Source: SZUA-378 sp036652815 (GTDB taxonomy: Bacteria > Bacillota > Clostridia > Lachnospirales > Lachnospiraceae). From it: a stretch of 64,000 bases of DNA. The stretch is from NCBI GenBank assembly GCA_036652815.1, contig JAVVVE010000013.1:1-64000 (forward strand), written 5' to 3'. Below the pieces are notes generated by a model. It ran no database searches. It was not told the DNA's origin and worked only from the letters and a program-made list of their open reading frames with translations. The position numbers and the translations under genes were made by a program. Positions 38,635-45,781 of the stretch are shown here, piece by piece (within the stretch, counting starts at the first letter, position 1; each line of letters begins with the position of its first letter).

Positions 38635-39540
38635 ATGAAAAAAACAACTACAGCAACTACAGCAACTACAGCAACTACAGCAACTACAGGAACTACAGGA
38701 ACTACAGGAACTACAGGAACTACAGGAACTACAGAATCATTATATGCAACTAAAGAAACTACAGTTAAAAATATAAAATCAATTAATGACCCATGTTTTA
38801 AGAAAAGTGTAGAAAGATGTATAGCATCATATGAGAATGTACCAACTACATCCACTACTACGGTTGTTACAAAAAAGCCAGTTAAAAAATCTGTGTCTAA
38901 AGCAAAGCCTGTAGCAAAACCAGTAGCAAAGGTTGCGGAAATAAAAGAAATTATTCCTACCAGTTATGCAAAGAACTTGAATGAGATAACTTTTTATATT
39001 AAAAATGAATTAGATTCTATTAATTGTAGTTTTAATTCTATTGCTTGTGGTTTATACGATATATACGTTAATAAGTATTATCTTGCTATGGATGGCTGTA
39101 AAAATATTTATGATTATGCAAAGCGTGAATTTAATATAAGTCGGGGCACTTGTAATAATTTTATAAAAATAGTAGAACGCTATTGTTCTGACAAAACTAC
39201 TAGGCAAATTGATTCTAAATATGTCGAATATAGCAGTACACAGCTTATACTTATGCTTGATATGAATGATGAAGAGATTTCTAATATAAGTCCTGATATG
39301 TCTACTCGTGATATTAAAAAACTTAAGGAACAAAATTCCGTTACTTCTGATTTAAAAGAAGAAAAGCCTGTATCTGCTGATAAGGCTATAGATGTGGATA
39401 GTAAGACTATTAATTCCAATACATTGCTTACTATCAAGGATATGGCAGATTATCAATCTAAAATTGATAAAATAGATGACTTAATCACTCGTGCTTTAAA
39501 ATCGGGCAAGTATACTATTCAAATTAATCAAACTTGGTAG
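38635..39540 (+). CDS. Inovirus DUF3102-like regulator/replication protein with Thr-rich minisatellite
   Basis: 301 aa. Residues 5-31 are nine Thr-Thr-Ala or Thr-Thr-Gly tripeptides encoded by a 9-bp tandem repeat. After a Lys/Pro/Val-rich linker (about 80-105), residues 115-195 resemble the DUF3102-type region seen in phage and plasmid regulators: a helical segment, YDYAKREFNISRGTCNNFIKIVERY as helix-turn-helix-like part, and a following helix. The C-terminal 80 residues are helical and charged. The opposite strand is also open over the repeat but has no start signal. Function is inferred only; it may bind the palindrome just upstream of its gene. Confidence 0.65.
   Translation: MKKTTTATTATTATTATTGTTGTTGTTGTTGTTESLYATKETTVKNIKSINDPCFKKSVERCIASYENVPTTSTTTVVTKKPVKKSVSKAKPVAKPVAKVAEIKEIIPTSYAKNLNEITFYIKNELDSINCSFNSIACGLYDIYVNKYYLAMDGCKNIYDYAKREFNISRGTCNNFIKIVERYCSDKTTRQIDSKYVEYSSTQLILMLDMNDEEISNISPDMSTRDIKKLKEQNSVTSDLKEEKPVSADKAIDVDSKTINSNTLLTIKDMADYQSKIDKIDDLITRALKSGKYTIQINQTW
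38647..38727 (+). repeat. 9-bp minisatellite, nine units
   Basis: Four units of ACTACAGCA are followed by five of ACTACAGGA, then a degenerate ACTACAGAA. Each unit encodes Thr-Thr-Ala/Gly, so copy-number change keeps the reading frame. Confidence 0.95.
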
Positions 39541-39548
39541 TAAAAATC

Positions 39549-39590
39549 AATAGCTACAGTACAGCATCTAAGTAAAGTGCTGTAGCTATT
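39549..39590 (+). terminator. Hairpin after the first inovirus gene
   Basis: AATAGCTACAG (39549-39559) pairs with CTGTAGCTATT (39580-39590), an 11-bp perfect stem 9 bp after the stop. The tail is only ATTATT, so it could be a terminator or an mRNA 3' stabiliser. Confidence 0.6.
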
Positions 39591-39610
39591 ATTAAAAAAG
39601 AGGTGTTGAT

Positions 39611-39829
39611 ATGTTGCGATTATTTGCAAAATTCTTAAAGTTTTATTGTAATCATGTATCTTGTGTTAAATGTCGGTTGCGTCGCATTGTAGGCTGTGAT
39701 TGCCTTATGAATAAAATACAGTGCCCTCTTTACTGGGATGTAGAACCTCGCTATATTCGTGAGCATTCCATATCTTTTACACCCTGTAGGGTAAACGATA
39801 GCATTAATGCCACTGCTAATATCGATTGA
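39611..39829 (+). CDS. Small cysteine-rich inovirus protein
   Basis: 72 aa, start set by AAAGAGGTG 5 bp before the ATG. Six cysteines include CVKC and CDC in a basic N-terminal half (residues 14-32), which could bind a metal. I do not recognise a family. Placed between the regulator and the ssDNA-binding candidate, where inoviruses carry small replication or control proteins. Confidence 0.55.
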   Translation: MLRLFAKFLKFYCNHVSCVKCRLRRIVGCDCLMNKIQCPLYWDVEPRYIREHSISFTPCRVNDSINATANID

Positions 39830-40121
39830 CTATGTGCCTACAGCTTGCCCATCTTGTGAACGTATGTGAGCAAGATAGCGATAATCTTTTGTATTAGTGA
39901 TATCCAATAAAGAGAATGTAGGACACTGCCCCATCGTCCGTTAAGCATTCGACATTCACGGTAATAACGTAGTTGTGTTGAATATTAAAAAGCGTGTGCC
40001 TTGATAAAGTTTTTATGTTGTATCTAATCATTCTAATATTTTAAGTGTAGACATGTCTACTTTAAATAAAAAACAATAAATAGCGGATAACCGCCACAAA
40101 AAAGGAAAAGGTAAAATAATT
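39830..40121 (+). other. Structured inovirus intergenic region
   Basis: No convincing gene. It holds a hairpin ATCTTG/CAAGAT (39851-39856 with 39871-39876), a 14-bp perfect palindrome GTAGACATGTCTAC at 40047-40060 within a longer imperfect dyad, and a GCGG-ATAA-CCGC stem at 40083-40094 directly before the next ribosome binding site. These could be an operator, an ssDNA replication start or both. Confidence 0.5.
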
Positions 40122-40385
40122 ATGAAAGTTAAAACAATGTTAAAAGCGTACTGTGTAGGAAAAGCAAGTTCACTAAGTCAAGATGGTAAGGTCACTTATT
40201 ATAATTGTAGCATTTCACAGGATGATACAGCGGGTACTATCAATTGTTCGGAAGATATATTTAATGCTGTAGAGCGATTCAAAGAGTATACCTTTATGGC
40301 GGAATTTAATGATAAGTATGGTAATCTCCGCATAATCAGCGTTGTAGATACTGGTAAAGGTATTGAAAAGCCTTTAGTAAAGTAG
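40122..40385 (+). CDS. Possible inovirus single-stranded-DNA-binding protein (gpV-like)
   Basis: 87 aa, basic ends, alternating beta-strand pattern (KVTYYNCSISQDD, GTINCSEDIF, YTFMAEFNDKYGNLRIISVVD) consistent with a small OB fold. The size (87 aa, as in filamentous phage gene V proteins) and position just before the coat genes suggest the ssDNA-binding protein that coats phage DNA before export. No family motif proves it. GGAAAAGG precedes the ATG. Confidence 0.5.
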   Translation: MKVKTMLKAYCVGKASSLSQDGKVTYYNCSISQDDTAGTINCSEDIFNAVERFKEYTFMAEFNDKYGNLRIISVVDTGKGIEKPLVK

Positions 40386-40451
40386 TAGTTTCTCGCCGTG
40401 GGGTTGCCCTCACTTCCTCACGGCATTTTGATTTTAAGAAAGAGGTGTAGC

Positions 40452-40925
40452 ATGGTTTTAAGTAGTGTTGTTTCAAACATTCAAAGTGAATCGCAAACTG
40501 AACTACAGAGCGAATCGCATTCAGAAGTGCAGAGCGAACCGCAATTAGAAGTGCAGAGCGAACCGCAATCAGAAGTGCAGAGCGAACTGCAATCAGAAGT
40601 TCAGAGCGAATCGCAATTAGAAATTCAGAGCGAATCGCAATCAGAGGTGCAAAGTGAATCACAATCTCAAGGTAACACTCTTCAAGAAATATCCACAGCT
40701 GATAAAGTTCTTCCAAAATCTTCAAATAGTTCTCTATCCAGTAATAACATCGAAAGTTCTTCCACTGGTGGACAGACTGTATGTGTATCTCCATTCGCTT
40801 CTGATAGTGTGGGGATAGCTTTAAATAACATATATATAATAGGTGTATCACAGGTTTTTATTCTTGTAGTAATAAGCGGTTTACTGTGTGCAAGTGTAAT
40901 TACTAGGTTCTTCCATGCCCGATAA
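40452..40925 (+). CDS. Inovirus Ser/Glu/Gln octapeptide-repeat protein with C-terminal membrane segment
   Basis: 157 aa from the ATG at 40452 (GAGGTG upstream). Residues 12-67 are seven octapeptides of pattern S-E-x-Q-x-E-x-Q, encoded by a 24-bp repeat. A Ser/Asn-rich stretch follows, and residues about 120-150 form a membrane segment (IYIIGVSQVFILVVISGLL). There is no N-terminal signal peptide. It lies in the coat gene block, so it may be a minor virion protein. Function not recognised. Confidence 0.6.
   Translation: MVLSSVVSNIQSESQTELQSESHSEVQSEPQLEVQSEPQSEVQSELQSEVQSESQLEIQSESQSEVQSESQSQGNTLQEISTADKVLPKSSNSSLSSNNIESSSTGGQTVCVSPFASDSVGIALNNIYIIGVSQVFILVVISGLLCASVITRFFHAR
40485..40652 (+). 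repeat. 24-bp minisatellite, seven units
   Basis: Degenerate units around AGCGAACCGCAATCAGAAGT encode octapeptides rich in Ser, Glu and Gln. The frame is kept in every unit; a partial eighth unit follows to about 40670. Confidence 0.9.
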
Positions 40926-41076
40926 TATGCCTGTGTTAGAATCTGTTTTAGGATATGATTTTATTACTTTTATATCAACTAATTTTTTAGAAATTACGGC
41001 TTCATTTTTAATCATGCTTTTTATGGCTTGGGCATTTTGGTACATAGTCCAGACCTTAAAAGATATACAGAGATAA
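40915..41076 (+). CDS. 53-aa inovirus membrane protein
   Basis: MPDNMPVLESVLGYDF at the N-terminus is followed by one membrane segment (EITASFLIMLFMAWAFWYIV) and a basic tail. The ATG overlaps the end of the previous gene by 11 bp, indicating coupled translation. Size and position directly before the major coat genes suggest a minor capsid protein of pVII/pIX type; this is inferred from position. Confidence 0.6.
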   Translation: MPDNMPVLESVLGYDFITFISTNFLEITASFLIMLFMAWAFWYIVQTLKDIQR

Positions 41077-41119
41077 CAGCGTGTAACATGTGACACACTG
41101 AGAGAGGAGGAACCTTATT

Positions 41120-41281
41120 ATGACAGACTTAATTACAGCTTTAACTACTGCGTTTACTGGTGTTAAAACAGACGTGTTGTCTATCCTTGTTGTAGCATTG
41201 CCCGCGGCTCTTGGCATCGTTGCTACAATTATGGCAATTAAAATTGGCATCAATTTTTTTAAGAATATAGCATCCGCTTAA
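41120..41281 (+). CDS. Inovirus major coat protein, copy 1
   Basis: 53 aa starting MTDLITALTTAF with AGGAGG 9 bp before the ATG. A short amphipathic N-terminus leads to a hydrophobic helix (LSILVVALPAALGIVATIMA) and a basic C-terminus (KIGINFFKNIASA) for contact with DNA. This is the classic layout of a filamentous phage major coat protein. No cleavable signal is obvious, so it may insert directly as in some inoviruses. Confidence 0.85.
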   Translation: MTDLITALTTAFTGVKTDVLSILVVALPAALGIVATIMAIKIGINFFKNIASA

Positions 41282-41292
41282 TAGGTGCTATA
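41266..41292 (+). terminator. Hairpin overlapping the stop of coat gene 1
   Basis: TATAGCATC (41266-41274) pairs with GGTGCTATA (41284-41292) around a loop that contains the stop codon; TTAAAAAG follows. Probably a 3' mRNA end or stabiliser raising coat protein output. Confidence 0.6.
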
Positions 41293-41356
41293 TTAAAAAG
41301 ATTTAAAGAGATAACAGCGTGTAATATTAGCACACTGGGAGAGGGGGAATTTTATT

Positions 41357-41518
41357 ATGGCGGATTTAATAAAAGCATTGACTACGGCTTTTGTCGGAAT
41401 TAAGACCGACGTCTTGTCTATCTTGGTTGTCGCATTGCCTGCGGCTCTTGGCATCGTTGCTACAATTATGGCAATTAAAATTGGTATCAACTTTTTTAAG
41501 AATATAGCATCCGCTTAA
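41357..41518 (+). CDS. Inovirus major coat protein, copy 2
   Basis: 53 aa, differing from copy 1 at only five positions, all in the first 15 residues (MADLIKALTTAFVGIK against MTDLITALTTAFTGVK). The last 38 residues are identical, while many third-codon positions differ in the middle, so the duplication is not recent or the copies diverged under protein-level constraint. Purine-rich GGGAGAGGGGG precedes the ATG. The repeat unit is 237 bp. Confidence 0.85.
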   Translation: MADLIKALTTAFVGIKTDVLSILVVALPAALGIVATIMAIKIGINFFKNIASA

Positions 41519-41528
41519 TAGGTGCTAT
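41504..41528 (+). terminator. Hairpin overlapping the stop of coat gene 2
   Basis: Same inverted repeat as after copy 1 (ATAGCATC... with GGTGCTAT, one base pair shorter). The duplicated unit therefore includes this signal. Confidence 0.55.
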
Positions 41529-41532
41529 GTTG

Positions 41533-41651
41533 AAAAGCTATAATCTACGCTATAGATATGGATGTAAATTTTTAAAGTTTTTTCTTTTTAATATGATTTG
41601 GTTTATACCGTTTTGTATTAAAACTATATTTCATAGTAGGTTATAGCTTTT
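41533..41651 (+). other. Long inverted repeat after the coat genes
   Basis: AAAAGCTATAATCTAC (41533-41548) pairs with GTAGGTTATAGCTTTT (41636-41651): 16 bp with one G-T pair and an 87-base AT-rich loop. The right arm ends in T's, so it could end the coat mRNA. As a large hairpin in an ssDNA phage genome it is also a candidate packaging or minus-strand start signal. The remaining sequence to 41802 holds palindrome copy 2 and no clear gene. Confidence 0.5.
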
Positions 41652-41662
41652 TAATGATAATT

Positions 41663-41680
41663 AGTTCAATCGATTGAACT
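41663..41680 (+). promoter_or_regulatory. 18-bp palindrome, copy 2
   Basis: AGTTCAATCGATTGAACT, identical to copy 1, in the gap between the coat genes and the adsorption gene block. Confidence 0.7.
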
Positions 41681-41802
41681 TTTAATAGATTCATACAAAA
41701 AAGGGGGTGTATAGCGGATAGTGTTTGAAAAAACTGAATATAGATATCTGCTTGTAAATCTAAGTTTATCCTTGTATAATATCTATTAAAGGGGGTGGCT
41801 TT

Positions 41803-41973
41803 ATGAATATAGGTTCTGTTACTGTAATCTTTGTTTATTCCTTGCTCTTTATTTTATTTTTAATTCCTTTTGTATTAATTATTATTTTATTAATTAATCT
41901 AATCAAGTTTATTAAAAATAAAAATAAGACCTTTGATAATCAAAAAAAAGATAAAGCGGATATTGATATTTAA
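41803..41973 (+). CDS. 56-aa inovirus membrane protein
   Basis: MNIGSVTVIFVYSLL begins a long hydrophobic stretch (about residues 5-37) followed by a Lys/Asn-rich cytosolic tail. AAAGGGGGTG lies 5 bp before the ATG. It precedes the adsorption protein; the role is unknown, perhaps a minor coat or immunity protein. Confidence 0.6.
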   Translation: MNIGSVTVIFVYSLLFILFLIPFVLIIILLINLIKFIKNKNKTFDNQKKDKADIDI

Positions 41974-41985
41974 TATCTGCTTTTT
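41953..41985 (+). terminator. Terminator-like hairpin before the adsorption gene
   Basis: AGCGGATATT pairs with AATATCTGCT (10 bp, one G-T pair) followed by a T run. It overlaps the stop of the 56-aa gene and sits immediately before the ATG at 41988, so read-through would be needed for the downstream genes unless they have their own promoter. Confidence 0.65.
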
Positions 41986-41987
41986 TT

Positions 41988-43505
41988 ATGTTAAAAAATA
42001 TATTGAATAAGATTCTTGTGCTTGTTCTTACTGTTTGTATTGTATTTACTACTTCTTTTTATAATCCTATTGATGTTGTTGCTCAAGGAAAATTTGATTT
42101 TGCAAAATGGGGTGCATTGACGTTAAATTATTTGGCGGCTACTGGTGGCTGTATTTTTAAAGGCAATTTCTCACAGACCCTATCTTGTACTACTGAATAC
42201 ATGAACGCTGTGGACAAGTGTTATAGTGACGGTAATATTGTTGTTGATGAAGCTACGAAAAAAATTATAATTAAAGAACCCGCTGTAAAAGAAATTAAGG
42301 TTGTAATTAATAATTATATTGATAGTGATAAAAAGATGTATACGTATCGTACTAAGGGTGTTGGAGATATTGCTCCCTCTATGTTTCCTAATAGTGGAAT
42401 GTATTATTCCTTTATTTCTTGTTTGAAAAAAGTCAATAGAATTGAAGATTCTTCTTGGGATTATAATCATAATCAACAAAATTTATCTAATTTTGATAGT
42501 TTGAAATATTTTATTAAAGAACCTGTTGGTTTTTATGCTAACTATGATAGAATATTTGGTACTGGTAAAGGTTGGGATGCTGATTTTAATAATGGAGATT
42601 TTGAATATTGTTCTATAATTCCTTTGGATAAGGATTGGAATAATACTGGAGAGCATAGATTTTTGAAAACTGATATTGTTGATAATAAATATATTAATCT
42701 TTCCGTGGATTCTAATGCTCCTGTATATACTCTAACAGATTGGCGTACTCTTATGAATTTATCTTCTTTATATTCTTATACTGGTTATGAAAATATAACT
42801 ATTTTCAAGTCAAGAGGGGAATTGATTAACTATCTTACTGGTTATTCGGAAGTTTACCGTGGCAAAGACAGATATACTGGTGGCGAGGTGGCTGTTCCTA
42901 CAGCATCCACTATTGATTATGATAAAATGTATGATGCTGTAGTCAATGCTATCAATGACGCTAATATAAGTGGTACAAACCCATCTGTAAATGATGTGGA
43001 TAAAATTGTCAATGATGAACTGGACAAAATACTGGGGCAAATTGAGGATAACACAGGTGGCACGGAAGATAATACTGGTCAAGCTAACACTTGGTTGGAA
43101 AAGATTAAAAACGTATTAGATGATATCTTAAAAACATTAAAAAGTATAAAACACTGGACTATAACAGACACGGTAATAGATGGTGCTAACACTGTTATGG
43201 AATTTCTCAATAAATCCACTGACAGGGAAGAAACTTCTGTATCTATAGCAAAGGTTGCTAAAACTAAGTTTCCCTTTTGCTTGGCATGGGATTTAGTAAG
43301 CATGGTTAGCCTGTTTAAGTATAGTGCTGATACTGCACCTATTTTTACAGTTCCTTTTCAATATCCAAAACTTAATATAGATTATACTTTTGAATTAGAT
43401 TTTTCTGTGTTTGATAAATGTATAAAAGTTCTTAAGTTTTTTATGTTGCTGTTTTTCATGCGTGGTTTAATATTTGCCACCTCTAAACTAATCGGGAAAA
43501 AATAG
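41988..43505 (+). CDS. pIII-like inovirus adsorption/minor coat protein
   Basis: 505 aa with a signal peptide (LNKILVLVLTVCIVFTTSF, likely cut after VVAQG), a large extracellular region rich in Asn, Asp and Tyr, an acidic Gly/Thr-rich linker (about residues 345-370), and a C-terminal membrane anchor with Lys-rich end (FFMLLFFMRGLIF). This matches the layout of filamentous phage pIII: receptor-binding domains, flexible linker, membrane-embedded C-terminus. The receptor-binding part shows no family I recognise. No Shine-Dalgarno is evident before the ATG. Confidence 0.75.
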   Translation: MLKNILNKILVLVLTVCIVFTTSFYNPIDVVAQGKFDFAKWGALTLNYLAATGGCIFKGNFSQTLSCTTEYMNAVDKCYSDGNIVVDEATKKIIIKEPAVKEIKVVINNYIDSDKKMYTYRTKGVGDIAPSMFPNSGMYYSFISCLKKVNRIEDSSWDYNHNQQNLSNFDSLKYFIKEPVGFYANYDRIFGTGKGWDADFNNGDFEYCSIIPLDKDWNNTGEHRFLKTDIVDNKYINLSVDSNAPVYTLTDWRTLMNLSSLYSYTGYENITIFKSRGELINYLTGYSEVYRGKDRYTGGEVAVPTASTIDYDKMYDAVVNAINDANISGTNPSVNDVDKIVNDELDKILGQIEDNTGGTEDNTGQANTWLEKIKNVLDDILKTLKSIKHWTITDTVIDGANTVMEFLNKSTDREETSVSIAKVAKTKFPFCLAWDLVSMVSLFKYSADTAPIFTVPFQYPKLNIDYTFELDFSVFDKCIKVLKFFMLLFFMRGLIFATSKLIGKK

Positions 43506-43518
43506 GGGGTATTAAAAT

Positions 43519-43740
43519 ATGTCTGTTATAAAAAATATTATAATTATGCTATTGGGATTCTTGCCATCAAGTCCTTTTCAGTCATTTATTGAAAAAATGG
43601 AACAAATAGAAGAACTTAAATATATCAATTATTTTATTCCGATTGATGCATTTATAGCGATTGGTACAGCGTGGCTGTCTTGTATGGGTTTATACATAGC
43701 TTACGTATTTATAACTAATGTTTTGGGTAAGGGAAAGTAG
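43519..43740 (+). CDS. pVI-like inovirus membrane protein
   Basis: 73 aa with a first hydrophobic segment (about 5-18), a Pro-containing amphipathic part, and a second segment (about 44-68, IAIGTAWLSCMGLYIAYVF). AGGGGGT precedes the ATG, 13 bp after the adsorption gene. Small two-segment proteins between pIII and Zot genes in inoviruses are usually pVI-like virion end proteins. Confidence 0.6.
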   Translation: MSVIKNIIIMLLGFLPSSPFQSFIEKMEQIEELKYINYFIPIDAFIAIGTAWLSCMGLYIAYVFITNVLGKGK

Positions 43741-43747
43741 GTGCGGT

Positions 43748-43996
43748 ATGGATTTATTAAATGAATTTTCTGTGTCTTTTGAGTATGTCAGCATTGAAAA
43801 AATGTTTAAAAATCGTTATAAGGTTGATACTCTTGATTACTTTTTAGATAGATACAGTGAGGGGGTAAGTGCTGATGATATAAATGCTGATATTAGGATT
43901 AAGTGTAATGAATTAATAGATTTGCAACTAAAATTACATCAAGATTATATTGATTCTTTAAGGCTAGAATTGGATAGGGGGTGTCCTTTTGATTAG
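43748..43996 (+). CDS. 82-aa inovirus protein of unknown function
   Basis: Start at 43748 after AGGTG. Helical, soluble and acidic (FEYVSIEKMFKNRYKVDTLDY; a Lys/Leu/Asp-rich C-terminal helix). Overlaps the Zot gene start by 8 bp, so the two are translationally coupled. No family recognised. Confidence 0.6.
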   Translation: MDLLNEFSVSFEYVSIEKMFKNRYKVDTLDYFLDRYSEGVSADDINADIRIKCNELIDLQLKLHQDYIDSLRLELDRGCPFD

Positions 43997-44690
43997 TTTA
44001 TATACTGGTACTCCGGGTAGCGGTAAAAGCTTACATATTGCTAAAAAGATATTCATTCGTTTAGGACTGGGTAAGCGTGTTATGGCTACATTTCCAGTCA
44101 ATACAAGTATGATTAAAAAGAAAAAAGGGGAATTTATCTATCTTAATGAGAAAGAATTAAATCCTAAGTATTTAATCTCTTTTGCTAGAATCCATCATAA
44201 AAAGGGTGTAGAGGGGCAGACATTGTTAATAATTGATGAAGCACAGCGGTTGTTTAATTCTCGTGAGTGGAATATAGAGGGTAGAAAAGAATGGAATGAG
44301 TTCTTTCAGCTTCATAGACATTATGGTTATAATATAGTTCTTGTTACACAGTACGATAGGCTTCTTGATAGACAAACACGTGCCATGGTAGAATATGAGG
44401 TTATTCATCGTAAGATATCTAATTTTGGTTTTAAGGGTATGTTGCTTGCTTTGCTCTTTAGGGGTTCTCTTTTTATAGCTGTGACACAGTGGTATTGTTT
44501 AAAGGAAAAGACTGGTAGTGAGATGTTCTCTTACAAAAAAAAATATAGTAAATTTTATGATTCTTATTTAGATTACACAGACGAAATTGAAGAAGAAGAA
44601 GAAAAGAAAAAAATCGAAGAAGAAAAAATAAAAAAAATTGAATTGCAGAAGCGATTAAAATTTGAGCGTGACATGGCAGAACTTCTTTAG
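43989..44690 (+). CDS. Zot-family morphogenesis ATPase (pI-like)
   Basis: 233 aa from a TTG start with AGGGGGTG upstream. Walker A GTPGSGKS at residues 7-14 and Walker B LLIIDEAQRLF near residue 77 mark the Zot/gpI P-loop family. A hydrophobic stretch (about 150-172) may be the membrane segment; the C-terminus is a Glu/Lys-rich helix. In filamentous phages this protein drives assembly and export of the virion at the membrane. It is the strongest single marker that this element is an inovirus. Confidence 0.88.
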   Translation: MISLYTGTPGSGKSLHIAKKIFIRLGLGKRVMATFPVNTSMIKKKKGEFIYLNEKELNPKYLISFARIHHKKGVEGQTLLIIDEAQRLFNSREWNIEGRKEWNEFFQLHRHYGYNIVLVTQYDRLLDRQTRAMVEYEVIHRKISNFGFKGMLLALLFRGSLFIAVTQWYCLKEKTGSEMFSYKKKYSKFYDSYLDYTDEIEEEEEKKKIEEEKIKKIELQKRLKFERDMAELL

Positions 44691-44701
44691 CTGATATATT
44701 T

Positions 44702-44750
44702 TGTGTCGGTTGAGGGTGGGGATTAAGGGGCTTCACCCGATACCGACACA
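44702..44750 (+). other. Large hairpin upstream of rep: candidate origin or packaging signal
   Basis: TGTGTCGGT (44702-44710) pairs with ACCGACACA (44742-44750), and inside it GGGTG (44714-44718) pairs with CACCC (44734-44738). TACCGAC recurs at 44741-44747 and near 44801. GC content is well above its surroundings. HUH Rep proteins nick at hairpins near their gene, and inovirus packaging signals are also imperfect hairpins; which applies is unknown. Confidence 0.5.
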
Positions 44751-44818
44751 TGCTATATCGGGTTTCCCTTACTTGACAATAGCAATAAGTTTGACCCACT
44801 ACCGACTTATTACAAAAT

Positions 44819-44836
44819 AGTTCAAGCGATTGAACT
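44819..44836 (+). promoter_or_regulatory. 18-bp palindrome, copy 3
   Basis: AGTTCAAGCGATTGAACT, one change from copies 1 and 2. It touches the ribosome binding site of rep, so a bound protein or hairpin here would control Rep synthesis. Confidence 0.65.
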
Positions 44837-44854
44837 AAGGGGGGTGCATATGAT

Positions 44855-45619
44855 TTGAGTTCGTATAATTGTCGGCTTTACGAGTATCCAGTCGGCACAC
44901 ATGTAACTTTCTATGATAAAACCATTTTAAACAATAAAAATGATATATTTAAAATACTTCACAATAATTTTAAAAAATCATATCACAATGAAGAACGAAC
45001 AGAATTACAAGAAAAGCATTGCATCGAACAATCAGCAAATGCTAGTAAAAATAAAATATATAATATAGCTAGAAGTAACGAATGGGAATGGTTTATCACA
45101 TTGACTTTTGATAGAGAAAAAGTAGATAGTAGTAATTATGATGAAGTTACAAAAAAATTGCAAAAGTTTCTTAATCATCTTAAGGAACGATATTCTCCCG
45201 ATTTGAAATATCTAATAGTTCCAGAACTTCACAAGGATAAATTACACTATCATTTTCACGGGATTCTTGCAAATACTGGTTCTATACGGTTTCTCCCAAG
45301 CGGTCATTATACTGATGATAACGAAAAAATTTATAATATTAAAAACTGGTCTTTTGGTTTTACCACTGCTACAAGGGTAAAGGATTCTCAAAGAGTTTCA
45401 AGTTATATCACAAAATATATTAGTAAAGATTTGTGTTTTTCTTTAAAAAACAAAAAAAGATATTATGTGTCACGTAATATAAATGTAACAGAACCTGTGT
45501 ATGGTGTTTGTGAAAAAAAAGATATATATGAATATTATGAAGATGATATTACTTTTATAAAAAATGTTACAATACCTAAGGCGGGACAAAATATCACATA
45601 TTTTGAAATAAAAAAATAA
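44855..45619 (+). CDS. HUH rolling-circle replication initiator (inovirus Rep)
   Basis: 254 aa from a TTG start behind AGGGGGGTG. The metal-binding HUH motif is HYHFHG at residues 131-136; WFITLTF near 79-85 is motif 1; the nicking tyrosine is in SSYITKYISKDL (Tyr184 or Tyr188). It nicks the phage plus-strand origin and starts rolling-circle replication. The rest of the gap before it holds the large hairpin and palindrome copy 3. Confidence 0.85.
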   Translation: MSSYNCRLYEYPVGTHVTFYDKTILNNKNDIFKILHNNFKKSYHNEERTELQEKHCIEQSANASKNKIYNIARSNEWEWFITLTFDREKVDSSNYDEVTKKLQKFLNHLKERYSPDLKYLIVPELHKDKLHYHFHGILANTGSIRFLPSGHYTDDNEKIYNIKNWSFGFTTATRVKDSQRVSSYITKYISKDLCFSLKNKKRYYVSRNINVTEPVYGVCEKKDIYEYYEDDITFIKNVTIPKAGQNITYFEIKK

Positions 45620-45700
45620 GATAAAAGAGGGTAAAAAAAGAGGGTTTTATAGATTAAAAAAAAGAGGGTTTAAACTGAATATAATTAAATTTATATATGC

Positions 45701-45747
45701 AAATAAAGTCAAGCGTTTATCGTACGTTTTGACTTTATTTTTTTTAT
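45701..45747 (+). terminator. Rho-independent terminator after rep
   Basis: AAATAAAGTCAA (45701-45712) pairs with TTGACTTTATTT (45729-45740), 12 bp perfect, followed by a run of T. Upstream, an AAAAGAGGGTTT motif is repeated near 45640 and 45660. Confidence 0.85.
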
Positions 45748-45781
45748 TTGTTAAAATGAAGTAAAGAGAGGGGTGTTTATT

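Noticed and set aside
38647..38740. Possible CRISPR array
   Set aside because: Units are contiguous 9-bp coding repeats without spacers.
38598..38855. 85-aa minus-strand frame with Val-Val-Pro/Ala repeats
   Set aside because: It is the reverse reading of the 9-bp minisatellite; it has no ribosome binding site and opposes all phage genes.
39833..39898. 21-codon ORF after the Cys-rich phage gene
   Set aside because: No ribosome binding site and no recognisable sequence.
41720..41788. 22-codon ORF with GTG start before the 56-aa gene
   Set aside because: Ribosome binding site spacing is too long, and the sequence lacks features of a coat or control peptide.
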